Assembly (NCBI RefSeq): GCF_900496995.4
Contig: NW_024470383.1
Span: 1-64,000, forward strand
DNA: 64,000 nucleotides
Reading direction: 5' to 3'
DNA from: Aquila chrysaetos chrysaetos
Lineage: Eukaryota > Chordata > Aves > Accipitriformes > Accipitridae
This document shows, one piece after another, positions 40,831-52,707 of the stretch (position 1 is its first letter; the number at the start of each line of letters is the position of its first letter). Both the position numbers and the translations under genes were made by a program. Under the pieces are notes generated by a model. The model saw only the letters and a program-made list of their open reading frames with translations, was not told the origin of the DNA and made no database searches.

Positions 40831-42000
40831 GCGTGTGTGGGGGGACAGCCCTTTTCTTCCCAGCGCTCTTTCCAGTGGTAGCATTTCCCCTTTTGGGGGG
40901 GGGGGGACAGGACAGTGGGTAGTCGTCCCCCCCCCAAATTCACCCGCGTTTTTGGGGTCTGTGTGACCCCCCCTTGTCGAAAATGGGCGTTCTGTCCCCA
41001 AAAAGCTGGTTTTCGGGGGAGAAATGAGCAAAAGCGGTGTAAAAACGTGGTGGTGGGCTGGGGGGGGGGGTTCAGGCCTTCCTCAGCCTCGTGGCTGGTT
41101 GCTGGCAGGGCTGGGCCAGGCCAAGCCAGCCCTGCCCTTACTTTGGGGGGGGTGGGATTTGCTCCCCACTCCCCCAAGAGGGTGATTTACCCCCTTGGGG
41201 GGGGGGGGGGCTCAGTTCTTTTTGGGGTCGCCTTGTACGTTTTTAACCCCCCCCAGTGGTATTTGAGTGGCTTCACCACAACGTGGGCGTGCTGGGGGCT
41301 GTTGGGTCGGTGTTTGGTTCTGTGTGACCCCCCCAAAATGGAGGGGTAACCCCAAAATGGGGGTAAAACCCCAAATTCTTTTAGGGGGTGGGCACAAAGG
41401 TCTGTCTCCCAAGCCAGGACAGGGCTCTGTCACCCGGGCAGTGGCCTCAGCACCCTTGGGGCCCTGAAGGGGGGGGATACCCAAACCATGAGTCACCAGA
41501 CTGGGTCTTGGCTCCTTTTCATGGGGGGGGGGTCAAAGGTTATGAAGGACTTCTGTGCTTAAAGAAACCAATTTTGGGTTAAAATAAGTTGCCTCCCCCT
41601 TTAATTGGTTTATTGGTGGAGGGGTGGGAATACTGGAGGGGGCTGTGCTGGAATTAATGTGCTCTTGTGTCTTTTCAGAGGGGCAGCTCGTGCCTGGCTC
41701 GCTGACCCCCCCCACCCAAAAAAATACCTCCCCAAGAAGGGGGAGGGGGCTCTGCTGCCTGTATCCTTTAATCAACCTTGGGTAGGGGGGGATTTAACGC
41801 AGTCCCAGCTCGTTAAGTCTTTGCTGTGAGAAGAAAATGGGGGCTGGGTGCCACCCCTCCCCCCCCCCAAAATACTGGTATTCTGGGGTGTTTTTCGACC
41901 CCCCCCAATTGGCAGTGTTTTGGGGCTGTTTTCACCCCCCCAACCCCCCCCCCCCCCCCCCCAAAAAAAAACCCAGCAGCCCAGTTTCTCACAGCTGCTG
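40830..42000. other. PPP1R10 intron 1, mixed unique sequence
   Basis: Moderately GC-rich sequence with G and C tracts and short 'CCCCAAAATGG' repeats (about 41330-41370). I find no gene; short open frames show no conserved composition. Confidence 0.4.
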
Positions 42001-42031
42001 CCTTTCTGCCTTTGTTAGCAAGGCTGGGGCA

Positions 42032-42515
42032 TAATTAAGCCGGAGAAGGTTCTAATTAGTGGTAATTAAGAAGTGGGTTGACGTCAGGAGGATAAAATCC
42101 CCCCTTGGCCGGTCAGGCCGGATTGGGGTCAGGGATCTGATGGGTGCCGGGTCATTAGCAGGGTGCTGGCCCTAATTATTAGCCTGCTAATTAATAGCTA
42201 ATTCGTTTGCTGTCGGATTTAATTGTGCCTTGGATTGGGGGGAGGACATGACACCCTTAAATCTTGCGCCGTCATCGCTGGCCCCCTCTCCCTTGCGCCG
42301 CCGTCCTTTTCGTCATCTTGGTCTTTGTGCCTTGTTAAGCACTGACTCGTTAATTAATTCTTGGGGTAAAACTGAGTGGGGAGGGGGATTGTGTAATTAA
42401 AAATGGGGGTGTTGTGCCCCCCCTGGATCCTTGCTCTCCTCCTGGGGGGGGGGCTCTGCCCCCCGGTGTGGCCCGGAACTGCCATCACTGTCCCCTGGGG
42501 TGGCAGCACTAATTA
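42032..42515. promoter_or_regulatory. TAATTA cluster in PPP1R10 intron 1
   Basis: Eight exact TAATTA homeodomain-core sites at 42032, 42053, 42063, 42173, 42188, 42351, 42394 and 42510, in non-repetitive sequence with balanced composition. It is a candidate enhancer or conserved noncoding element near the exon 2 acceptor. Confidence 0.35.
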
Positions 42516-42854
42516 AAAGCACGAGCAGGGGGCCACTCTGTCACTATGGTGTCACCTCGGCAGGGGGGTGACAGCCCCCCGGTGTCCCTTGGGGGTCCCT
42601 CGGACCTCCCTCTACCCTGGTTCTGACAGCTGCATTTTGGGGGCGATTTTCTCCTCTCTGGGGTCGAGAATGTTTCCAGGGATGGGTTTGTCATTGTCAC
42701 CCTCTTGAAGGGAATGACAACTGGGGGCTGGGGACAGGGCTTGGGGGGGGACGACACGGCTTATGGGGGGGGACGTGGAGTTGTCACCACTGTCCTAACC
42801 TCCTCCTCTCCTTTTCTTCCCCCCCCCCCCCCCCCCCCCCAGGGCTTTTCTGCC

Positions 42855-45800
42855 ATGGGCTCGGGCCCCATCGACCCCAAGGAGCTCCTCAAGGGCTTGG
42901 ACTGCTTCCTGGGCCGCGATGGCGAGGTCAAGAGCATGGAGGGCATCACCAAAATCTTCAAGTGAGTCCCCCAAAATGTCCCCACGTGTGTCCCCCCCCA
43001 GTGTCACCGTGACACGGGGCGGGGTGTGTCTGACACGTTATTTGTCATTAACTAGCTTAATGAAGGACTCGCAGAAGATGGTGAGTCGCTGCATCTACCT
43101 GAATATCTTGCTGCAGACGCGGGCGCAGGACATCCTGGCTAAGTAAGAGCAGTGAGGGGGGTCGGGGCATTCAGGGGGAGCAGGAATTGGGGGGGTTTAC
43201 CCCGTTCTGGCTGGATCCTGACAGTTTTTCCCTCTTTTTTCCCTAGATTTATCCGGATTGGGGGTTACAAGCTGCTCAATACGTGGCTCACCAGTTCCAA
43301 AGCCTCCAACAACGTACCCTTCCTGCAGCAGATCCTTCTCACACTGCAGCACCTGCCCCTCACCGTCGACCACCTCAAACAGGTCGGGGTGGCCTCCGGG
43401 TCATACCCCCCCCCCAGTGGCTTTTGTGTCCCTTGGTGGCTTTTGTCACCCCCCAGGGTGGCTTTAGTTGCTCTCAGGTGGCTTTTGTGTCCCCCAAGGT
43501 GAATTTTGTCTCCCTTGGGTGGCTTTAGTCTCTCCTGGGTGGCTTTTTGGTCCCCCCCAGGTGGCTTTTGGGTCCTCCAGTTGGCTTTTGTCCATCCCCC
43601 CCCCAAGATGGCTTTGTGTCCCTGGGGTGGTTTTTGTGTCATCCCGCACGCTGCCACTCACCTCATATCTCTATCTCTTCCAGAACAACACAGCCAAGCT
43701 GGTGAAGCAGCTCAGCAAGTCAAGCGACGATGAAGGTGAACGCTCTCCCGCATGCCCCCAAAATCCCCTGAATCCCCCCCCCAAATCCCTCCTTTAACCC
43801 TTTCTTGCCCCGCAGAGCTGCGCCGCCTCGCCTCCATCCTCGTCAGTGACTGGATGGGTGTCATCCGCTCCCAGAGCAGCGCCCAGCCGACTGGTGAGCC
43901 CCGCTCTGTGCCCCCTGTTCTTCCCCCCCCCTCAATCCAACACCGCTGTCTCACCGTTTTCCCATCTTTTTTCCCCCAGAACGGGATAAAAAGAAGCGGA
44001 AAGAGGAAAACAAAAGCAAGACACCTGTCCAAGAGAAAACCCAAGAAGTCAAAACTGAGATTAAAGCCGAGGAGATGCCAGAGAAGAAGCGGGAGAAACC
44101 CAAATCCCTGCGCACTACCGCTCCCAGCCACGCCAAATTCCGCTCCACCGGTAATTCCCTCTCCATCCCGTGGGGCAATGGCAGGTTTTGGGGCTGTTTG
44201 GGGGGAATTTGAGGGGCTGTGCTCAGTTGTGGGATGCCTCAAGGGGACGCACTAATGATGTTCCCCACTCTCTGCTCCGAACAGGGCTGGAAATGGAGAC
44301 ACCTTCGTTAGTGCCCGTGAAGAAAATGAACTCTTCTTCAACTACTGATAAATACAATCTGAAACCGATGCCCATAAAGAGGCAAAAGTGAGTGTGGGGC
44401 TGCTCTTGAGGGGCTCGGATTGCTTTTGGGGGGCTCGAGAGTGCTTTTGAGTGTCTTGGGGCTGATTTGGGGGGGCTGTTGGGCTGTTTTGGGGGTCCTT
44501 GCTGGCATCTGACCTGCTTTTCCCCCCTTTCCTGCAGCATCTCCTCCCTTCCTGGAGATGTTCCTCTTGCAGAGAAGAAATACAAACCCCTGAACACGGC
44601 GCCCAATGCCACCAAGGAGATCAAAGTCAAGATCATCCCACCCCAGCGTGAGTAGGAGGGGACACCTGGGGGTCTTTTTGGGGGACAATTTAGGTGCCAT
44701 TTGGGGGAGAGTTTAGGTGCCTCTTTGGGGACCCTTGGCTGCCTTTTTGGGGACAATTAGTGGGGTTTTGGGTGACACCTCTCCTCCTTCTTGCAGCAAT
44801 GGAAGGACTTGGCTTCCTCGACGCCCTCAACTCTGCTCCCATCCCCGGCATTAAGATTAAGAAGAAGAAGAAGGTGTTGTCCCCCACAGCGGCCAAGGTG
44901 AGGAGGAGTCTCCCTGGATATCGGCATGCCCTCCTCAGATATTGGGGTCCTCTCCTTGTCTAGAGACCCTCCCCGCAATGATAACCACCCTCTTCTTTCC
45001 CCCCCCAGCCCAGCCCCTTCGAGGGGAAGCCAGCTCCCGAAACGAGCTCCGCCAAACCTTCTTCCCCGGAGCCCACCGCCTCTTCGGAGCCAATGGAGAC
45101 GGATCGACCTGGCACGCCGGTACCGGCTGTGGAAGTGCCAGAACCGATGGAGACTTGTAAGTTGGGGTGACCAGGAGGGGGAAAAGCACAGGTGTGGGGG
45201 GGGTTAAGGTGGGTGCTGAGCCCCCTCCGGTTCCTCCCGCAGGCTCGGCGGAGGTGAGCGGTGACACCAAAGCCATGGAAAACGCATCGGAAAGCGGCCA
45301 GCTCACTAAAAAAGGTCGGAAAAAGAAAACGGTGAGTTGGCCAGAGGAAAGCAAACTCCGTGAATACTTCTACTTCGAACTGGACGAGACTGAACGAGGT
45401 GAGCCCTGTTCCTTCCCTGTGTGTCCCCCGTCCCCTCCTTGGTGTCCCCAAGCTTTTGGGGGTGACGCTGTTGTCCCCCTCCCTCCCGGCAGTCAATGTC
45501 AACAAGATCAAGGATTTTGGGGAAGCAGCCAAGCGGGAGATGCTGATGGATCGCCATGCCTTCGAGACGGCCCGGCGCCTCAGCCACGACGCCATGGAGG
45601 AGAAGGTGCCCTGGGTTTATCCCAAACTCCTCGATCTCCCCGCTCCCCTCGTGGTGCCAGGCAGCGGCAGCCGGGAACGCTTCACTCAGGCCGAGAGAGA
45701 GAAGGGGATCTTGCAGGAGATCTTTCTGTCCAAGGAGAGGTGAGTAGATCCCTTGGGATCCCCTATCCCTGCCTTTGATACCAGACTCAGAACTGTGGAT

Positions 45801-48800
45801 TCCCCCTCTCCTTGCAAGGGGGTGCCAAATCCCACCCCCCCTCCCCTTCAGATCTACCTGGGGAGCGGATCGCCCTGGGGATCCCTTGGATCAGGGCTGC
45901 AGGGGATCCCCAGTGCCCTGTGGGATCAAGGGGGGGGTTGATTTTCCCTGGTGTGAGGATCAGCAGAGACGTCCTGGATGGAGATGGCATGTGGGCTGTG
46001 GGAGGGTGATGGAGCTGGGATTATCCCGGAGAATCTGGAGCCTGGGGGGAGCCCAGATCCTCTCGATCCACCCGGTGGGCTCAGGGGATTCCTGGGGATC
46101 GGGCACATGCAAGGCATCTTCATGGTGCGGCCCCAGGGATCCTTGTGCTAGCGGCTGTGGGATGTGTCTGGAGCTCATATCCTTGGGATCCATCAGGATC
46201 CAGAGCCAGGCATCCCCAGGATCCCTGTGGATTTGTGGATCTCATGGAGGGGGTTGTGGGAGCCCTGGCCCCCCCAGGTCAACAGGGTTGGAAGCTCAAT
46301 CGTCTCTGCTGTGAGGATCTATAGAGATACAGGGCCTGGGCAGAGACTTTGCTGGAGTCTGGGTCCTCCTGGGATCTCTGTAGATCCAGAGCCTGGGGGG
46401 AGGTTGCTGGAGCCCAGATCCTCTGGGATCTTCAGGGATCTGAAAGGGGGAGCTGACCGCTGGGCCCCAAATTTTCCAGGATCACTGAGGATTTAGACCC
46501 TTGGTGGGAGGTCTTCAGGTTCCAGATCTGAGGATCCTGAGCCCAGGGGGAGGTTGTTGGAGCCCAGATCCCCAGGGATCCAGAGCTGGAGCGGGGGAGA
46601 GGTTTTTGGGTCCCAGATCCCCTGGGATCCCTGAGGATTCAGAGCCAAGGGAGAGGTTTCAAGGGCACAGCTCCCCACAGATCCAAATCCTGGTGAGGGG
46701 AGCAGATTGCTGTGAGCCTGAATCTCCCGGGATCCCCAAGGATCTAGTGCCTGGAGGAGCCTTTTGGAGCCTGGAGGATCCCTGAGGATCCCAAGTCTTT
46801 TTGGGGGGGACAGCAAGATCCCTGTGGATCCAAAGTCTTTGGTGTACACCCAGGATTTGAGGATCTAGAGTTGGGGGGGGGGGGGGGGGGGGAGACTGCT
46901 GGGCATCCTGATCCCCGAGGATCCCCCTGGGAGCGGGACGATGGCACCAGATCCCAGGGATCAACCAACCTCTGACCCCCCCTTCCCCTTTTCCTTCCCC
47001 TCCCTCACCAACAGCGTCCCCGACAGCCCTCACGAACCTGATCCGGAATCCTATGAACCGCTGCCGCCCAAACTGATCCCCTTGGACGAGGTAAGCGCCG
47101 CCGTAGCCCCCACCTCCCTGTACCCCCCCCTCCAACCCCTCGCCCCTCACCCCTCTCTCTCCCCTCGCCAGGACTGCTCCGCCGAGGAAGTCGTTTATCC
47201 TGAAGGATTGGAAGCCGGCGCCGCTTCACCTTCCCCGGATGCCGCCGGCGGTGGTGCCAAACTCCCGCCGGTGTTGGCCAACCTGATGGGGAGCGTGGGG
47301 GCCGGTAAAACCCCCCAGGGACCGGCGCCCGCCGCCCCCATCAACATGCAGGAGATCCTCACGTCCATCATGGTAACCCCCCCCCCCCATCCCCAGTACG
47401 GACTCCCCCCAGAATGGGGTGACACAAAAAAGGGGGTGGGGTGGGGTGGCATTGTGGGGGAGGGGAAGGGGGTACCCCCTTTTTTTCCCCATCCCCCACC
47501 GCTCACTTTTTGTCCCCCCCCTTCTTGTCCCCAGGGTGGGCCCAGCACCCACAAAGCAGAGGAACTGATGAAACAACCGGATTATTCAGATAAAATCAAA
47601 CATTTGTTGGGAAATCTGCAGGCTCAGCCGCCGGGACCGAGCGGAGGTGAGTGCGGGACATGGAGGGGACTTCGGGGTCACCGTTGGGGATGCACCCTGT
47701 CGCTGGTGGAAGTTTTGGGGGGAACGTCGTGGGGATGGGTGGCCTCGGGGTGGGGCTGCTGGGAGCCCGAGTTGTGCCCCTGACGCGGCGTAAAGGAAGA
47801 TCTTGGCTTGGGGACACTGTCCCCTGCCCCAGCGGGGACATACAGGGGTGTCCTTGGTTTGGGGACATGTTGGGGACACTGTACAGCACCCTGACAGGGA
47901 TGTGGAGGTGTTCTTGGCTTGGGGACATGTTCAGGAACACTGTCCCCTGCCTCAGCGGGGACATAGGGGTGTCTTTGGCTTGGGGACATGCTGGGGACAC
48001 AGTTGGGGACACGGGATAGTGACAGGGCTGCCCTTGGTTTGGGGACATGCTAGGGACATAGGGGTGTCCTTGGCTTGGGGACATGTTGGGGACACTGTCA
48101 GTGACCTGACAGGGATACGGGGGTGCTCTTGGCTTGGGGGCACGGCTGGGGACACTCTCCAGCACCCCAGTCAGGGACGTAGGGATGCCTTTGGCTTGGG
48201 GACATGCTCAGGGACATTGTCAGGGACGCTGTCCCCTGCCCTGGCAGGGATGTGGGGCTGCTCTTGGCTTGGGGACACACTCGGGGCACTCTTGGGGACA
48301 CTGCTCAGTGCTCTGGCAGGGACATGGGAGTATTTTGGGGCTTGGGGACACGCTTAGGGACACTGTCCCCTGCCCCGGCGGGGATATAGGGCTGCCCTTG
48401 GCTTGGGGACACAATCGGGACATGGTTGGGGACACTGTTCCGTGCCCTGACAGGGAATTAGGGGTGCTCTTGGCTTGGGGACACACTTGGTGACACTGTC
48501 CCCTGCTCTGGTGTGACATGGGGGTCCCCTCAGCTCGGGGACGTGCTCCAGGCAGTGTTGGGGACCCTGTCCCCCACCTCGGGGTGACGTGGGGTCCCCT
48601 GAGCTCGAGGAAGTGCCAGGGACCCTGTCCCCTACCTTGGGGGTCCCCTTGATTTGGGGACATGCTCTGGGCTGTGGCCTGGGGTGACGTTGGGGGGGTC
48701 CCTCAGCCTGGGGACCTGGGGTGACACTGGGGTCCTCTGGGCATCACCAAGGACCTGTCCCCATCCCCGGGGGGGGGCACACGGGGGCACTTGGGGGGGG

Positions 48801-51800
48801 GGTTCCCTGTGGGTTGGGGATGTGTGACATGTGTCCCCAACTGTCCCTGCAGGCTGGGGCACTGCCAGCGATGTGTCCCCTCTGCCAGGGGTCACATGGG
48901 GGGGGGGGGGGGGGGGGGCGATATTGGTGTCCCCTCAACTCGGGGACGTGCTTTAAGCACTGCTGGGGACCTGTCGTCCCTTTTCCCAGGGGTGACTCGG
49001 GTGTCCCCTGGGTTTGGGGACATGCTGGGGGAGACGCGGGGGGGACATTGGGGTCCCCTCAGCCTGGGGACCTGTCCCTTCTCTGGTTGGAGGTGACGTG
49101 GAGGGGGAGCTGCGTCCCCGCAGCCTGGGGACATGGCCTGGGTGCCACTGGAGACCCCGTGTCCCCCTCTGGGGTGACACTGGGGGGGTATTGGGTGTCC
49201 CTTTGTTTTGGAAACAAGATCTGGGGACAGTTGGGGACCCTGTGTCCCCCTCTGGGGTGACATGGGGGGTATGGGGGGCCCCCCTAATTTGGGGACAAGT
49301 TCTGGGTACTGTGGGGACGCTGTGTCCTATAGGGTGACACGTGGCAGGTGGTATCGAGGTCCCCTTAATTTGGGGACATTATCTGGGCACCGCTGGGGAC
49401 CCCGCGTCCTCTGGGGTGATACAGGGGACTTTTGGGGTCCCCTTAATTTGAGGACAAGCTCTGGGTGCTCCTGGGGACCCTGTGTCCTCCTCTGGGGTGA
49501 CACAGGCTTTTTGGGGGTCCCCTTGGTTTGGGGACACTTCCCGGGTGCTGCTGACGACCCCGTGTCCTCTGGGGTGGCACGGGGGGAGCAGGGGGCGGTA
49601 TTGGGGGTCCCCTTAATTTGGGGACAAGCTCTAGGTGCCCTTGGGGACCCAGTGTCTCCCTCGGGGGTGACACACAGGGGGTCCCTTTAAGTTGGGGGGG
49701 TCCCCTTAACTTGGGGGGACACGATATGCCCCTGGGGCGGGGCGGGGGGGGGCGGGTGTCCCTTTGAACTGGGGACACCCCCCTGCTTATGGCCACCCTT
49801 GGCGGGGGGGCACCAACCCCTCTCCTCTGCTTGGGCTGGGGGGGGAACGATGACTTGGGGGGGGGGCTCTGGGGGGGGCTGGAGGTCCCCCCCTTCACTA
49901 ACCTTCCCCCCCCCTTTTTCTTTGTCCCCCCCCAGTGCCCCACGGTTTGCTGGGCCCCGGCCCCATGGCCAACGGTTTCCCGCCCGGCCCCAAGGCCATG
50001 CAGCACTTCCCGCCGGGGGGGCCCATGCCAGGTAAGTGACACCGCGGGGGGGTCACGGGGACACCGGAGGTGACGCAGGGAAGGTGGGGGGGGGGGGGGG
50101 TTGTCGCCCGTATGCCCCCCCCTCGACTTCCTCACCCTCTTTCTTTCCCCCCACAGGACCCCACGGAGGAGGCGGGGGGGGACCCGGCCTCCCCCCAGGT
50201 CCGGGAATTCCAGGCGGCCCCCGACTTTTAGGGCCGCCCCCCCCTCAACGCGGCAACGCCGGCGGCGATTTTTGGGAAACGCCGGAAGGGGGGGGGGAAC
50301 CTCCGAGGCGGCCCCCACGGCGGCGGCGGCGGAGGCGGCGGCGGCGGCGGCATGCGCGGGGGGGGCCCCTTTCACCGCCCCCGAGGCCGTAGCGGCGCCG
50401 AACCCCCGTACCGATGCCGCGGCGGCGGCGGAGGCGGCGGCGGAGGGGGGGGGGCGCAACGGGGGCCCCCCAAATGGCGGCGGCGGCGGCGCAAGGGGGC
50501 CCCCCGGTAGCCACAGCGATCACGGCAGAGGCCACCCCGGCGACCACCCCCGGGGGCACGGCGGAGGCCACGGAGGAGGTAAATGCGGGGGGGGGAGGAG
50601 GGCCCCCCCCGGCGCCTCCCTCGCGAGGAGGGGGGGGCGGCGGGGCTTGCGGGGCGTGGCTGTGGGGCGGGCCCGGCCCCGGCTGGGAGGGGCCTGTGGG
50701 TGCCCCCTCCCCGCCCCCGCCCCCGCCCCCTTTTTTGCCCCGCTGGCGGGGGGGGGAGCCCCCCCCCCACCCCCTCCAACCCCTCGAGCCCCCCGGGCCC
50801 TGGGGCCGAGGCCCCGATTGGCGGCGGCCCCCCATGGGGCTCTAGGGACGGGGTGGGGGGGAGAGAGGACGGCCCTCCCCCGCGGCGGCCGCAGGGCGTG
50901 CTGGGAGCGAAGGGACACCCCCCCCCCCGGCCCCACGGCAGCTGTGGGGCAGGGGCACCGCGGCGTGCCGGGAGGCGGAGGGCGGCGCCGGGGGGGGGCG
51001 CCGGGGGGGGCTGGGAGAGAAGAGCGGCTCTAGGGCGACGGCGAGGCGTGCCGGGAGATAGAACTAGCGCTGGGGCGGGCGGCGAGGGCGTGCCGGGAGA
51101 GAAGAGCAGATCGAGGGCGACAGCGAGGCATGCTGGGAGTTAAGAGCAGCTCTAGGGTGACAGCGAGGCATGCTGGGAGTTAAGAGCAGCTCTAGGGCGA
51201 CAGCGAGGCATGCTGGGAGTTAAGAGCAGCTCTAGGGCGACAGCGAGGCATGCTGGGAGTTAAGAGCAGCTCTAGGGCGACAGCGAGGCATGCCGGGAGT
51301 TAAGAGCGGTTCTAGGGCGACAGCGAGGCATGCTGGGAGTTAAGAGCAGCTCTAGGGCGACAGCGAGGCATGCCGGGAGTTAAGAGCGGTTCTAGGGCGA
51401 CAGCGAGGCATGCTGGGAGTTAAGAGCAGCTCTAGGGCGACAGCGAGGCATGCTGGGAGTTAAGAGCAGCTCTAGGGCGACAGCGAGGCATGCTGGGAGT
51501 TAAGAGCAGCTCTAGGGCGACAGCGAGGCATGCCGGGAGTTAAGAGCGGTTCTAGGGCGACAGCGAGGCATGCCGGGAGTTAAGAGCGGTTCTAGGGCGA
51601 CAGCGAGGCATGCTGGGAGTTAAGAGCGGCTCTAGGGCGACAGCGAGGCATGCCGGGAGTTAAGAGCGGTTCTAGGGCGACAGCGAGGCATGCCGGGAGT
51701 TAAGAACGGCTCTAGGGCGACAGCGAGGCATGCTGGGAGTTAAGCTCTAGGAGCTCTAGGGCAGCAGCGAGGCATGCTGGGAGTTAAGAGCAGCTGTAGA

Positions 51801-52707
51801 GCAGGCAGCAAAGGGCATGCTGGGAGCTGCCTTGTCGCCCCACAGCTGCCCCACAGGACCCCACAGTGACAGGGCCAGGCCTGGGGTGTTCTGCCCCACG
51901 GCTGCCCCAGCTCCGGGGCAGGGCAAGGAAGAGCTCAGCAGCTGTGGGGCTGCCCCACGGCCGCGCACGGGGACCAGCCTAGCTCCTAAGGCAGGGCTCA
52001 GGTGCCGTGGGGGTCCGTCGCTGCCCCACGGCTGCGTAGAGGGACCAGCCCAGCCCCACGGCCAAGCGATAGGGCAGGGACTGGGGCGCTGTGGGGCTCA
52101 TAGCCGCCCCATAGATCGTCAGCCCCATAGCGGGGACAGCAGCACCAGCTATAGGGCAGGGAGCGGGGCACTGTGGGGCTCATCCCCATGGCCACAGCCA
52201 GCCCCGTAGATGCAGCTGAACGACAGCTATCACGGTGCCGTGGGGCTCCACCGCTGCCCCGTCGCAGGGGGGCCAGCCCCACAGCCCCACCCGCTCCCCA
52301 CCAGCTCTTAGGGCCAGACCAGTGGGGTTTGCCATGGGGCCCATAGCTGCCCCACAGCTGCCCCACTCACCCCCCCGTCCCCCAAACGCCCCCCCCCCCC
52401 CCCCCCGAGCGAGGCCGGGAGCTGACCCCACGTGTGTGCGTGTGTCCGTGTCCCCCCCCCCAACCTCCCCCTCCTCATTCCCCTTCCCGCCCTCCCTCCT
52501 TCCTTCTCCCAGAGCCGCCGCCGTGGGGCCGCCGTGGGGCCGGGGCGCCGGCGCCTGACGCGCCTTCCCCCCCCCCCCCCCCTTTTCTCTCACGCAGACA
52601 TGTCGAGCCGCGCCGTCTGTCGCCACTTCATGCTGAAGGGCAGCTGCAGGTACGAGAACAACTGTGCCTTCTACCACCCCGGCGTCAACGGGCCGCCCCT
52701 GCCGTAG
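42855..52707 (+). CDS. PPP1R10: PNUTS, PP1 nuclear targeting subunit (PPP1R10)
   Basis: PNUTS is the scaffold of the nuclear PP1-WDR82-TOX4 phosphatase that acts on RNA polymerase II and chromatin. Coding exons: 42855-42961, 43056-43142, 43247-43382, 43684-43735, 43816-43893, 43980-44150, 44285-44387, 44538-44647, 44797-44897, 45009-45156, 45243-45398, 45493-45739, 47015-47090, 47172-47372, 47535-47646, 49936-50031, 50157-50578, 52598-52707. The N-terminus [16 protein letters not shown] starts the TFIIS-N (LW) domain. The PP1 motif TVSW is followed by [15 protein letters not shown]. The Gly-rich RGG region is in the penultimate exon. The last exon encodes a CCCH finger (C-x8-C-x5-C-x3-H) ending GVNGPPLP. 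Two +1 slips, at G-runs 50288-50297 and 50445-50454, are needed to join the RGG frame to the finger; then about 836 aa (human 940). The histidine-rich repeats of mammalian PNUTS are shorter here. Confidence 0.94.
43385..43660. repeat. PPP1R10 intron 'GGTGGCTTTTGTGTCCCC' array
   Basis: About 10 units of about 24 bp after the exon ending 43382. Confidence 0.8.
45880..46910. repeat. PPP1R10 intron 'GGATCCAGAGCC' array
   Basis: Degenerate units of about 45-60 bp, 'GGAGCCCAGATCCTCTGGGA' and 'TCCAGAGCCTGGGGGGAGG', filling the intron after exon 45493-45739. Confidence 0.75.
47660..49720. repeat. PPP1R10 intron 'CTTGGCTTGGGGACA' array
   Basis: About 35 units of about 45-65 bp with 'CTTGGCTTGGGGACATGCT', 'GGGGACACTGTCCCCTGCC' and 'CAGGGATGTGGGG'. 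The composition shifts to 'CCCCTTAATTTGGGGACAAG' units after about 49220. Confidence 0.85.
51040..51835. repeat. 40-bp minisatellite of ZNF143/Staf-like sites
   Basis: Seventeen units, sixteen at an exact 40-bp period: GGCATG cores at 51128 and every 40 bp to 51728, then 51771. Each holds GGCATGCTGGGAGTTAAGAG (11 units) or GGCATGCCGGGAGTTAAGAG (6 units) and 'CTCTAGGGCGACAGCGA'. The reverse complement AACTCCCAGCATGCCTCG follows the ZNF143/Staf site. Two degenerate units precede the array and one follows (about 51817). It lies in the last intron of PPP1R10. Confidence 0.9.
51836..52590. other. Rest of PPP1R10 last intron
   Basis: Bases 51840-52350 are rich in 'CTGCCCCACGGCTGC' and 'CTGTGGGGCTCATAGCCGCC' repeats without a clean period. 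C-tracts and a CT-rich polypyrimidine stretch lead into the final acceptor. No gene is seen. Confidence 0.5.

Noticed and set aside
50579-51033. Open frame continuing from PPP1R10 exon 18 into the intron
   Set aside because: The zinc-finger exon at 52598 joins in phase to the donor at 50578 (GAG|GTAAAT, then G-AC ATG giving D-M); the continuation is Gly/Arg/Pro low complexity.
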